DNA from: an uncultured Alphaproteobacteria bacterium
GTDB taxonomy: Bacteria > Pseudomonadota > Alphaproteobacteria > HIMB59
Length of the DNA stretch: 64,000 nt
Assembly (NCBI GenBank): GCA_902527045.1
Contig: CABZNL010000004.1
Location: 30,739 to 94,738 of the forward strand
Reading direction: 5' to 3'
Positions 43,442 through 52,081 of this stretch are shown piece after piece (position 1 is the stretch's first letter; each line of letters starts with the position of its first letter). Made by a program: the position numbers and the translations under genes. The notes beneath the pieces were generated by a model. It had not been told where the DNA came from, made no database searches, and was given only the letters and a program-made list of their open reading frames with translations.

Positions 43442-43486
43442 TTGGTAAGGGTGGGGTCGGAAGTTCAATTCTTCTAGGCGGCACCA
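43442..43486 (+). repeat. displaced tRNA-Thr 3' fragment (att-like), 44/45 identical to 36976-37020
   Basis: ttggtaagggtggggtcggaagttcaattcttctAggcggcacca; begins exactly at the anticodon loop. Confidence 0.93.
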
Positions 43487-43492
43487 ATTTAA

Positions 43493-44608
43493 TTAATTTT
43501 CCTTAGTTTGCTTATATTCCAGTTTTCTTAATTTCTTCTTTAATTTATTAATTTTTCTTGATTTTTCGATATCGTAATTTATGACAACTTCTTTTTTTAG
43601 CTTAGCTATTTCCTCTTCAATGATTTCAATTTCGCTTTTTTTATAGAAATACTCTTGCTGAGCTAACTTACTAAGACTTGAAGTAACTTCATCTTTTGTT
43701 TTACCAATTCGAATTTCATCAAAATAGACGATTGTAGTGCCACCATCTGAACCAGTTGCCCAAATATATTCTAACCAATTTCTATAAATTCCAAATTTGA
43801 TATAAGCTTTATCACCTGCTTCCCAAAGGGTTGGTCCGTAATATTCATATTTTAAAATTCCATTTGCCCATACCTTAAAAAAACCATCCTCTTTATGTGA
43901 CCATTTAAAATTCATTAAAACATCGTTCCATCTTCCAATCATTTCAGCTTTTGTAATTACAACTTTTGATACATTATCATTTGGTCCATCGCATTTACAA
44001 TTCGTGCCTTTTACATTATTAAAGGGCATGTAATTAGCATCTTTTGCTTCAAAATGAAATTTTTGAGGGTACTTTAATATTCCATTCATATCTTTGTTGT
44101 CTGTATGAAATTGGAACATTTTCAAACTTGAAGGAGAGATGGCTTTGAAGTCTTTAGGTGCATAAATTGAAAAAGAGTACCAGTATTCCCCACTGCCCCA
44201 AGACTGTCTTCCTGATAGCTCTGCTCTCTCAGATTTACCATTAGTTCTAGTGCAATCATTTGCTGGTTGATTTTCCCAACCAACCTTATTGGGATTTTCG
44301 TCAGATCCTGCGCACTCACCAGGTCTCACTTCAAACCTAATGCTTAATTTCCCATCTCTAACAGGGTGTCCTTCGTCAGAAGAAACAATTTGAATTTGAT
44401 GTTCTGTTCCTAGTGTACCCTCACTGATACTCCATTTACATCCTAATCCAGAAGAAATATCATTAGGAAGACAAAATGGTTCATTTTGATCAAAGTTTTT
44501 AGTTAACGATCCTAATAGAGTTTTTTCTGAAACTTGCTTACCGTCACTAAAGGTTAGTCCCCCAGCCAAAATAGGAATTAATAATAATATTGTTAAGAGG
44601 GTTTTCAT
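43493..44608 (-). CDS. secreted polysaccharide lyase (heparin lyase I-like, PF14099-type)
   Basis: Leader MKTLLTILLLIPILAGGLTFSDGKQVS; RFEVRPGECAGSDE...SERAELSG...GEYWYSFSIYAP...MFQFHTDNK...KVWANGILKYEYYGPTLWEAGDKAYIKFGIYR. Confidence 0.78.
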   Translation of the reverse strand: MKTLLTILLLIPILAGGLTFSDGKQVSEKTLLGSLTKNFDQNEPFCLPNDISSGLGCKWSISEGTLGTEHQIQIVSSDEGHPVRDGKLSIRFEVRPGECAGSDENPNKVGWENQPANDCTRTNGKSERAELSGRQSWGSGEYWYSFSIYAPKDFKAISPSSLKMFQFHTDNKDMNGILKYPQKFHFEAKDANYMPFNNVKGTNCKCDGPNDNVSKVVITKAEMIGRWNDVLMNFKWSHKEDGFFKVWANGILKYEYYGPTLWEAGDKAYIKFGIYRNWLEYIWATGSDGGTTIVYFDEIRIGKTKDEVTSSLSKLAQQEYFYKKSEIEIIEEEIAKLKKEVVINYDIEKSRKINKLKKKLRKLEYKQTKEN

Positions 44609-45006
44609 AATAACTGATTGGTTATTTTACACTCCATTGAATACATGGTCTTAAGTGAATTGTCTTTAAAGGTTTCACCACTTATTTCTAAAGTAAATCT
44701 ATTTAACTCAAGAATTTCAGAGTGTATTACATTCATTGAAGTATTCTCATATCTATAATGATAAATAGTTTCATCAGATTTCTCGTTATCTAAATAATAT
44801 TTTTTGTCACCATAGTCGTAATATCTTATTAAAGATTTATCATTGCTATTAAATATCAATATATGTGGATTTTTAAAATTGTGATTAATTGATTTTTCCC
44901 CATCTGGTCCAACAATCATTTCTTTTATGAAATCACATCCAAGCTTTATATCCTCACTCCAAGTCAAACTAGGTATAAGAAAAAATAAAACGATGATCTT
45001 ATTCAT
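44605..45006 (-). CDS. exported hypothetical protein
   Basis: Signal peptide MNKIIVLFFLIPSLTWSED; overlaps following gene by 4 nt. Confidence 0.6.
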   Translation of the reverse strand: MNKIIVLFFLIPSLTWSEDIKLGCDFIKEMIVGPDGEKSINHNFKNPHILIFNSNDKSLIRYYDYGDKKYYLDNEKSDETIYHYRYENTSMNVIHSEILELNRFTLEISGETFKDNSLKTMYSMECKITNQLL

Positions 45007-45106
45007 TAATTTTATGAAAAAAATATCAAAAAATTAATTTTTTTTCAAAAGCATATGTCAAATAGTTGTTTATAATTAAAATTCTTGAAGATATTAAATA
45101 TTAAAC

Positions 45107-46936
45107 ATGCAAAAACATAGTCATTTTAAGCAAATTTTAGATAATATTTTATCAGATAGCGAACAATCTAACTTATCATTAGGTAATTCAAGTGACGAAT
45201 TATCAAAGCTTTGTAGGGCATTTATAATTCAATTTTATAAAGAAGATCCAGATAACAACGAGTCCTGTTCAATTTTGGAAGCTGAAAGAAATAACCCAAT
45301 ATTAAAATTATTTGAAAATTTTTTTAATATTGATGAGATAAATATTTCTAGTCTTTCAAAGTCAACTTCAAAAGATCATATGTGGAATTTATTTTGTCCA
45401 GAAGCTGTTGAGGCATCTGAAGATTCAAATGCGTTATCAAAGAAATTATTAGAAAAAAGGAAATTAAATAATATCAAAGAGAGTGAAAATTTATTAACAA
45501 ATCCATCAAAAGAAATTTTATTTTCAAGTAATGTGCTAATAACTACTCCTTTAGATTTTTCTTCCACAAATATTCCTGAAGAAATTAAATATGAAGTACA
45601 AGAATATAAAAATCTTAATCAAAGTTTTTGGTATGATCATCCTATCCCGTTAGATGCATCAAAAGATGAAAATGAAATTATATATGGATTGGAAAATCTT
45701 GATAATGCTTTGGCTTTTGAAGTTCAAAGAGGTAATATTGATAAATTAGATAAAATTACTCTTATTTTATCAGTCTCTGTCACGCATCAAGGATTAGAGA
45801 AAATTGCACTTAAATACATAAAATCCATAATAAAAAAACATTTAAAATTAAAGCATATCGACCTCTTTTTATATGATGAAGATACTTGTAACAAAATTAC
45901 CTTATCAGTATTCCCTGATAAACATCAAACTAATAACATTATGGGCGTAAATGGAAATTATGGGCGACATTTTACTTTTTTAAAATACATACTACTGCTT
46001 TGGAATAAATTTGTGGACTCAAAGATGAGATATAGCTTTAAAATAGATCTAGACCAAATTTTTGATCAAGAGGTTCTTTTTAAAACAACAGGATTTTCAA
46101 TTTTTGAGATTTTTAAAAATCAAAAATATTGGGGTGGTACAGCTACCGATCAAGAAGGAAACAATGTTGATCTTGGATTATTAGCAGGTGCTTTGGTAAA
46201 CAAAAAAGATATCTCACAAGGCTTGTTTACACCAGATGTAAAAAGACCAATAAATAAAGATTTATTTTCTAAGTTTTCTTCAAAGAAAATTTTTTGTCCG
46301 GAGTGGCCTCAATCAGTTTCTACTGAAACAGAGGTAATGTATAAGTCAGATGATATTCAAAGAGTCCATGTAACTGGTGGTACAACTGGGATAACTTTAG
46401 ATAGTTTAAAAAAATGGTCACCCTTTACTCCTAGTTTTATAAATAGGGCAGAGGACCAAGCTTTTGGTATTTCCACTATTCAAGAGAATGAATATTTAAG
46501 TCACTGTCATGGAAAAGATTTAATTATGAGACATGACAAACATGCTTTCGCTACAAGAAGTATTGAAATATCTAAAATTGGAAAAGAGATTGGAAACTTA
46601 GAGAGAATATTATTGTTCAGTAATTACGCTCATATACATGAATTAGGTTATGACAAATTAAAACATAGGTTATGGCCATTTACTTCATCCTTTCTATCGA
46701 AGTATCCTGAACTTTTAACCGGGCTTATATTTTTAATTGATGGATGTTTTAATGGAGGTGACTATGTCATCTCTGGATCGAAAAGATTAATGGATACTCA
46801 TATTTTTTGTAAAACAAAATTAAATACACAACTTCAAAATGAAAAAGTTTTTTGGAAAGAGCTTGTGCAAAGATTAGAGAATTTCAACGATTCTAATAAT
46901 AACCTCAAATCAATTATTAGATCAAATAAGATCTAA
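45107..46936 (+). CDS. large uncharacterised protein, possibly glycosyltransferase-like
   Basis: 609-aa ORF; family not recognised. Confidence 0.6.
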   Translation: MQKHSHFKQILDNILSDSEQSNLSLGNSSDELSKLCRAFIIQFYKEDPDNNESCSILEAERNNPILKLFENFFNIDEINISSLSKSTSKDHMWNLFCPEAVEASEDSNALSKKLLEKRKLNNIKESENLLTNPSKEILFSSNVLITTPLDFSSTNIPEEIKYEVQEYKNLNQSFWYDHPIPLDASKDENEIIYGLENLDNALAFEVQRGNIDKLDKITLILSVSVTHQGLEKIALKYIKSIIKKHLKLKHIDLFLYDEDTCNKITLSVFPDKHQTNNIMGVNGNYGRHFTFLKYILLLWNKFVDSKMRYSFKIDLDQIFDQEVLFKTTGFSIFEIFKNQKYWGGTATDQEGNNVDLGLLAGALVNKKDISQGLFTPDVKRPINKDLFSKFSSKKIFCPEWPQSVSTETEVMYKSDDIQRVHVTGGTTGITLDSLKKWSPFTPSFINRAEDQAFGISTIQENEYLSHCHGKDLIMRHDKHAFATRSIEISKIGKEIGNLERILLFSNYAHIHELGYDKLKHRLWPFTSSFLSKYPELLTGLIFLIDGCFNGGDYVISGSKRLMDTHIFCKTKLNTQLQNEKVFWKELVQRLENFNDSNNNLKSIIRSNKI

Positions 46937-46999
46937 CTTACAATATCTTCAAATATAGTTTTTTGTATAATTGCTAATAAATTAGTATTAAATGTAGTT

Positions 47000-47599
47000 A
47001 TGGGTTTAGAAATTAGAAAATTTGTAAACTACTCTGAATTAGTTCATATAGAAGGTTTTAAAAAAGCTGATAAGCCTCTGCATATATTTGCTGTTGCAGT
47101 AGTCATAACAAATCCTTGGTCTGGTAAATATATTGGCGATTTAAAACCTGAAATACATTCATTTGCCCCCATTCTCGGACAGGAATTATCAGAGAGAATA
47201 CTTAAGATAGCTGGAGGCCCTGATCACATTGAAGCGTACGGGAAAGCTGCAGTAGTTGGAACTGAGGGGGAAATTGAGCATGGTTCTGCCTTTACTCACA
47301 CTCTTAGATTTGGAAACTTTTTTCGAAATGCAGTTGATGCAAAAACTTATCTAATTTTTACAAACACCAGAGGTCCAGCTAATGCCCCTATAATGATACC
47401 CTTGATGGACAAACACGATCCTGGCAAAAGATCTCATTATCACACAATTCAATTTGCAATTTCAGATAGTCCAGCTGCAAACGAAATTGTTATTGCTTTG
47501 GGTGGAGCTGATGGTGGAAGACCCCATCATAGAATTGGAGATCGATATCAAGATTTAAAAGAACTTGGTAATGATATCGATGATCCTGCGAAAAAATAA
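47000..47599 (+). CDS. amino acid synthesis family protein (PF06684-like)
   Basis: GGPDHIEAYGKAAVVGTEGEIEHGSAFTHTLRFGN...GRPHHRIGDRYQDL. Confidence 0.75.
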   Translation: MGLEIRKFVNYSELVHIEGFKKADKPLHIFAVAVVITNPWSGKYIGDLKPEIHSFAPILGQELSERILKIAGGPDHIEAYGKAAVVGTEGEIEHGSAFTHTLRFGNFFRNAVDAKTYLIFTNTRGPANAPIMIPLMDKHDPGKRSHYHTIQFAISDSPAANEIVIALGGADGGRPHHRIGDRYQDLKELGNDIDDPAKK

Positions 47600-48395
47600 A
47601 TCTCAAAACGGTATTGCTTTTCATAAATCTGGCAAAGGAGATCCGATTATTTTAATTCATGGTCTTGGACTCAGCGCAGAGTGTTGGTACAAACAAATTT
47701 CTGTTTTGAAAAAAAATTATACTGTTTATGCCTTAGATTTACCCGGACATGGTAAAAGTGATCTTTTATCACAAGCAAAACCTCAATTAAAAAACTACAG
47801 TAATAAAATAATAAATTTTATTAAAGATAAAAAAATTATTAAGCCGATTTTAATTGGACACTCTTTGGGAGCCTTAATAACTATACAAATAGCAGGTCGA
47901 AATACAAAACTATTAAAATCTGGTATCGCTGTATCACCAATTTTTAATAGATCAAAATTAGCTTTAAAAAAAGTTCAAGCTAGAGCTAAAGAGTTAGCAT
48001 TGAATACTGATAAAAAAAATATTGCTAAGGAGCCTCTTAAAAGATGGTTTGGTTCGTATAAAACTAAAATTGCTCTTGATAATTATAAATTTGTTGAAAG
48101 TTTAATTAAAAATAATAAAAGATCATTTAATTATAAAGGGTACTCGATTGGTTATAAAACTTTTTCAGAAATTAAAGGAAACACCAATGAGGTAATTAAG
48201 AAAATTAAATGTCCAATGATGTTCATCACAGGTGATAAGGATCAAAACTCCTCTCCTATGATGTCAAAAAAATTAGCTAAATTTCATAACAGTAAAATAA
48301 TCATTATAAAAAATGCAAGGCATGCTTTATTTTTAACACATTTCAATCAATTTAATTTTCATTTAAATCAATTTATTAAGGGTTTAGAGTACTAA
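47565..48395 (+). CDS. alpha/beta hydrolase
   Basis: PIILIHGLGLSAECWYKQI; LIGHSLGALITIQ nucleophile elbow; true start probably 47571 or 47580. Confidence 0.88.
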   Translation: MVMISMILRKNKSQNGIAFHKSGKGDPIILIHGLGLSAECWYKQISVLKKNYTVYALDLPGHGKSDLLSQAKPQLKNYSNKIINFIKDKKIIKPILIGHSLGALITIQIAGRNTKLLKSGIAVSPIFNRSKLALKKVQARAKELALNTDKKNIAKEPLKRWFGSYKTKIALDNYKFVESLIKNNKRSFNYKGYSIGYKTFSEIKGNTNEVIKKIKCPMMFITGDKDQNSSPMMSKKLAKFHNSKIIIIKNARHALFLTHFNQFNFHLNQFIKGLEY

Positions 48396-48410
48396 CAGGT
48401 TAATCAAATT

Positions 48411-49448
48411 ATGAAATTTTCCTTATTCGTTCATATGATCAGAGATAATGCTGATCAATCATACACTCAATTATATGAGGATTTCATTAGTCTGTGCCAA
48501 ATGGCAGATCAAAGTGACATGAGAGCAATTTGGACTGGTGAGCATCATGCGATGAACTATGCGATTGCTCCAAATCCATTTATTACTATTGCTGATCTCT
48601 GCCGATATACAAAGAAGATAAAATTGGGAACAGGAACGCTGATCGTTCCTTTTTGGCATCCAATTAAATTAGCTGGGGAGGCGGCCATGACTGACGTCTT
48701 GTCTAACGGCAGATTAGAATTAGGCCTTGCTAGAGGGGCTTACTTATATGAATACGACAGAATTATACCTGGAATGGACGCGATGGAAGCTGGTTTGCGC
48801 ATGAGAGAAATAGTTCCCACACTTCAAAAGTTATGGAAGGGTGATTATGCTCATGATGGAAAATATTTTCAATTTCCAAGCACAACTTCTGTTCCTAAAC
48901 CTTTACAGGATAATGGACCTCCAATATGGATAGCAGCCAGAGACCCTAATAGTCACGAATTTGCAATAGCTAATGATTGGGATGTTCAAGTAACGCCACT
49001 ATGGAAAGGCTTTGATGAAATTGAGAGATTAAAAAATATATTTGATGATATATGCGCCAAATATTCTGATAAAACAAAACCATTATCTATGGTACTCAAT
49101 CATTGTTATATAGGTAGTAATGATGATGACATACATAAAGGGGCTGTTGCCGTATCAAAGTTTTATAATAACTTTGGTGCTTGGTTTAAAAACAATCGAT
49201 CAGTTGTCCAAGGAACAATGGATCCTCTTACTCAAGAGGAGTTAAATAGTAATAAAATGTGTTCACCAAATGAGATGAAAAAAAATCAAAATATTGGAAC
49301 CTTAAACGAAGTTATTGATACTATAAAACAATATGAAGATTTAGGCTTTGATGAATACTCTATTTGGATTGACTCTCACTTAAGTATAGAAGATAAAAAA
49401 GTTTTTTTAGAAAGATTTATCTCTGATGTAATGCCTCAGTTTCAATAA
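48411..49448 (+). CDS. LLM-class (luciferase-like) flavin-dependent monooxygenase
   Basis: MRAIWTGEHHAMNYAIAPNPF, LGTGTLIVPFWHPIKLAGEAAMTDVLSNGRLELGLARG. Confidence 0.92.
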   Translation: MKFSLFVHMIRDNADQSYTQLYEDFISLCQMADQSDMRAIWTGEHHAMNYAIAPNPFITIADLCRYTKKIKLGTGTLIVPFWHPIKLAGEAAMTDVLSNGRLELGLARGAYLYEYDRIIPGMDAMEAGLRMREIVPTLQKLWKGDYAHDGKYFQFPSTTSVPKPLQDNGPPIWIAARDPNSHEFAIANDWDVQVTPLWKGFDEIERLKNIFDDICAKYSDKTKPLSMVLNHCYIGSNDDDIHKGAVAVSKFYNNFGAWFKNNRSVVQGTMDPLTQEELNSNKMCSPNEMKKNQNIGTLNEVIDTIKQYEDLGFDEYSIWIDSHLSIEDKKVFLERFISDVMPQFQ

Positions 49449-50929
49449 TGGAAAAATTAAATAATCACTATCAACTTTATATTAACGGGGAATGGTCATC
49501 CGGGTCCAAAGGGCAAATAATGCAATCTGAAAATCCCCACAATAATAAACCTTGGGCTAGTTTTGATTGTGCTAGCAAAGAAGATATAAATGATGCAATA
49601 GTTTATGCAAGAAAAGCTCTAGCTTCTGAAGCTTGGGGTTCGTTAAATGCCACTGAAAGAGGAAAATTATTATTTAAACTTGCAGATTTAATTGAAAAAA
49701 ATGCAGATAAAATTGGAGAGATAGAAACAAAGGATAGTGGAAAATTATTAGCTGAAACTGTTACACAAACAAAATATGTCTCTGAATATTATAGATATTT
49801 TGCAGGATTAGCTGATAAGATTGAGGGCTCTACTCTACCTATCGATAAGAAAGATATGCATGTTTACACAACACGCCATCCAATTGGTGTAGTGGCTGCT
49901 GTTGTCCCTTGGAATGCTCAAATGTTTCTAACAGCTACGAAATTAGCACCTGCTCTAGCTGCAGGATGCAGTGTTATAATAAAAGCATCAGAAATAGCCC
50001 CATGTGCGATGTTTGAATTATCAAAATTAATCCATGAAGCTGGCTTCCCAAGAGGAGTAGTATCGATAGTAACTGGCGATGCAGAAAATTGTTCAGAACC
50101 TTTAACATCACACCCTGATATTGATAAAATAGCTTTTACTGGAGGTACTGACACAGCTAAAAAAATTATACAAAATTCCTCAAATAATTTTGCTGCAACT
50201 AATTTAGAGCTTGGTGGAAAGTCTCCCATGATTATTTTTGATGATGCTGACATTGAGGGTGCAGCAAATGGAATAATCGCAGGAAACTTTGGTGCCTCCG
50301 GACAGTCTTGTGTAGCTGGTAGTAGAGTAATAGTAGATAAAAAAATATCAAAAAAAATAATTGATTTAATTGTTCAAAAATCAAAGTCAATTATTGTAGG
50401 AGATCCTGAAAATTCAAAAAGCAATCTAGGACCTCTTTGCACAAAAAAACAAATTCAAAAAATTGAACAAATACTAAAAAAATCAATTCAACAAGGAGGA
50501 AAAATTATCATTGGTGGAAATAAAATTAGTGGAGAAGGTAATTACTTTGAACCAACTTTAATACATTGTACAAATAGTGAAATCGAAACACTTAAAATTG
50601 AAATGTTCGGGCCAGTGATCTCAATTATAGAGTTTGAAAATGAGGAAGAAGCAGTCAAAATTGCAAATAGCACAAAATATGGACTTGGGTCAGGAATTTT
50701 TACAAAAAATTTAGCTAAAGCGCATCGTGTATCAAGACAAATTCGAGCAGGAATTTGTTGGATAAATACATATCGAGCAATTTCCCCTATAGCTCCTTTT
50801 GGAGGTTTTAATCAATCTGGCTACGCAAGAGAGGCTGGAAAGCATTCCATTTTTGATTACACGAGAACAAAGACTACCTGGATTAATATATCTGATGACC
50901 CCATGACTAATCCTTTTATTATGAGGTAA
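49448..50929 (+). CDS. aldehyde dehydrogenase
   Basis: NLELGGKSPMIIFDDAD, GNFGASGQSCVAGSR, GPVISIIEFENEEEAVKIAN. Confidence 0.95.
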   Translation: MEKLNNHYQLYINGEWSSGSKGQIMQSENPHNNKPWASFDCASKEDINDAIVYARKALASEAWGSLNATERGKLLFKLADLIEKNADKIGEIETKDSGKLLAETVTQTKYVSEYYRYFAGLADKIEGSTLPIDKKDMHVYTTRHPIGVVAAVVPWNAQMFLTATKLAPALAAGCSVIIKASEIAPCAMFELSKLIHEAGFPRGVVSIVTGDAENCSEPLTSHPDIDKIAFTGGTDTAKKIIQNSSNNFAATNLELGGKSPMIIFDDADIEGAANGIIAGNFGASGQSCVAGSRVIVDKKISKKIIDLIVQKSKSIIVGDPENSKSNLGPLCTKKQIQKIEQILKKSIQQGGKIIIGGNKISGEGNYFEPTLIHCTNSEIETLKIEMFGPVISIIEFENEEEAVKIANSTKYGLGSGIFTKNLAKAHRVSRQIRAGICWINTYRAISPIAPFGGFNQSGYAREAGKHSIFDYTRTKTTWINISDDPMTNPFIMR

Positions 50930-50931
50930 TT

Positions 50932-51378
50932 TTAGAAATCTGAAAACAATTCAGCAAAAATACTCAGATCAACATATTGAATGAATAACTCACTTGCAGC
51001 TGTTACTCCTTTATCTTGCATAAGTTCTCCCATCGCTAATTCACCCAAAAGTTCGAATGCATAAAAAACACTTTCCTCACCCTCATATTTGATAGCTTGA
51101 TTTAATTCATCATTACATTTGTAGGCGAATACATTAGTCATATAATCAGCAACTCTAATATTTGCCATTTCAACGTCTTCTGCAGTAAGGTTTGACAATT
51201 GACTTAACTGAGGATGAAAGGAAATTGTAACATAGATCCATTTTACTAAATCAGTTTTTTCTTGAGCTGTAGTTTTAGTGACTAAACATTTAGCAAAATC
51301 GTCAGTAAATGGTCCAGCAAATGAATTCAGATTAAAAAATATTAAAATTAATGAAATATATGATAAGAGTTTTTTCAA
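50932..51378 (-). CDS. exported hypothetical protein
   Basis: Signal peptide; ORF only. Confidence 0.6.
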   Translation of the reverse strand: MKKLLSYISLILIFFNLNSFAGPFTDDFAKCLVTKTTAQEKTDLVKWIYVTISFHPQLSQLSNLTAEDVEMANIRVADYMTNVFAYKCNDELNQAIKYEGEESVFYAFELLGELAMGELMQDKGVTAASELFIQYVDLSIFAELFSDF

Positions 51379-51432
51379 TAATCCATCATATCAAGTTTTA
51401 AGAGATAAGTTTAGTTAATAAATAATAAGCAG

Positions 51433-51502
51433 AAAAGGACCTCCGATGTCTCGACCACGTTTTGGTTTCCCTCTTCGCGGCCTCTACTTCTTTGGTCCTT
51501 TT
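51433..51502. ncRNA. possible structured RNA in intergenic region (strand unresolved)
   Basis: 9-bp inverted repeat AAAAGGACC (51433-51441)/GGTCCTTTT (51494-51502) enclosing a locally GC-rich 52-nt interval. Confidence 0.4.
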
Positions 51503-51628
51503 CCTTGTTTTGGGAAGTTTCCAACCCTCTACACTATAAACATAAATTAATTAATTTTTTTTGACAATTATAAAAGTTAATTATTTATATTTTTCTGTTT
51601 ATAATTTGTGAATAAGTTTTATTTGTTA

Positions 51629-52072
51629 TTAAATACTTGATAACTCTTCAATTACATTTTTAACGTGATCTTTTACTCTAACATTACTCCAAGTCTTAAT
51701 AATATTGCCTTTTTTATCTATAAGTACTGTTGATCTAATTATTCCATAATATTCCTTACCTAAAAATTTTTTTAGCCCCCAAGCTTTGTATTTTTTAAGA
51801 ACTTTTGTTTTTTCATCAGATAATAAATCAAATCTTAAATTATTTTTTTTAATAAATTTTTGATGACTTTCAATTGAATCTTTAGAAACACCCACGACTA
51901 TTGCGTTGAGCTTATTTATAATTTTGAGAGAATTATTGAAATCATTGGCTTCTATAGAGCATCCAGATGTATTATCCCTAGGGTAAAAATATAAAATTAA
52001 ATTTTTCCCAAGGTGATCGCGTAGGTGAAATGTTCCTGAGGTACTGGGTAATTTAAAATTAGGAGCTTTCAT
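51629..52072 (-). CDS. bcp: peroxiredoxin (bacterioferritin comigratory protein)
   Basis: LYFYPRDNTSGCSIEANDFN. Confidence 0.92.
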   Translation of the reverse strand: MKAPNFKLPSTSGTFHLRDHLGKNLILYFYPRDNTSGCSIEANDFNNSLKIINKLNAIVVGVSKDSIESHQKFIKKNNLRFDLLSDEKTKVLKKYKAWGLKKFLGKEYYGIIRSTVLIDKKGNIIKTWSNVRVKDHVKNVIEELSSI

Positions 52073-52081
52073 AATTAAATT

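Larger units (their letters stand above)
36946..45006. mobile_element. tRNA-Thr-associated genomic island: at least two tandem units (about 37021-38775 and 38776-43486) plus a possible older third unit (43487-about 45006)
   Basis: Intact tRNA at left edge, two displaced tRNA 3' fragments, homologous unit ends, secreted accessory cargo; right boundary inferred. Confidence 0.75.

Noticed and set aside
36946-45006. Prophage or ICE
   Set aside because: No integrase, capsid, terminase, portal, relaxase or conjugation genes; only secreted cargo proteins between tRNA fragments.
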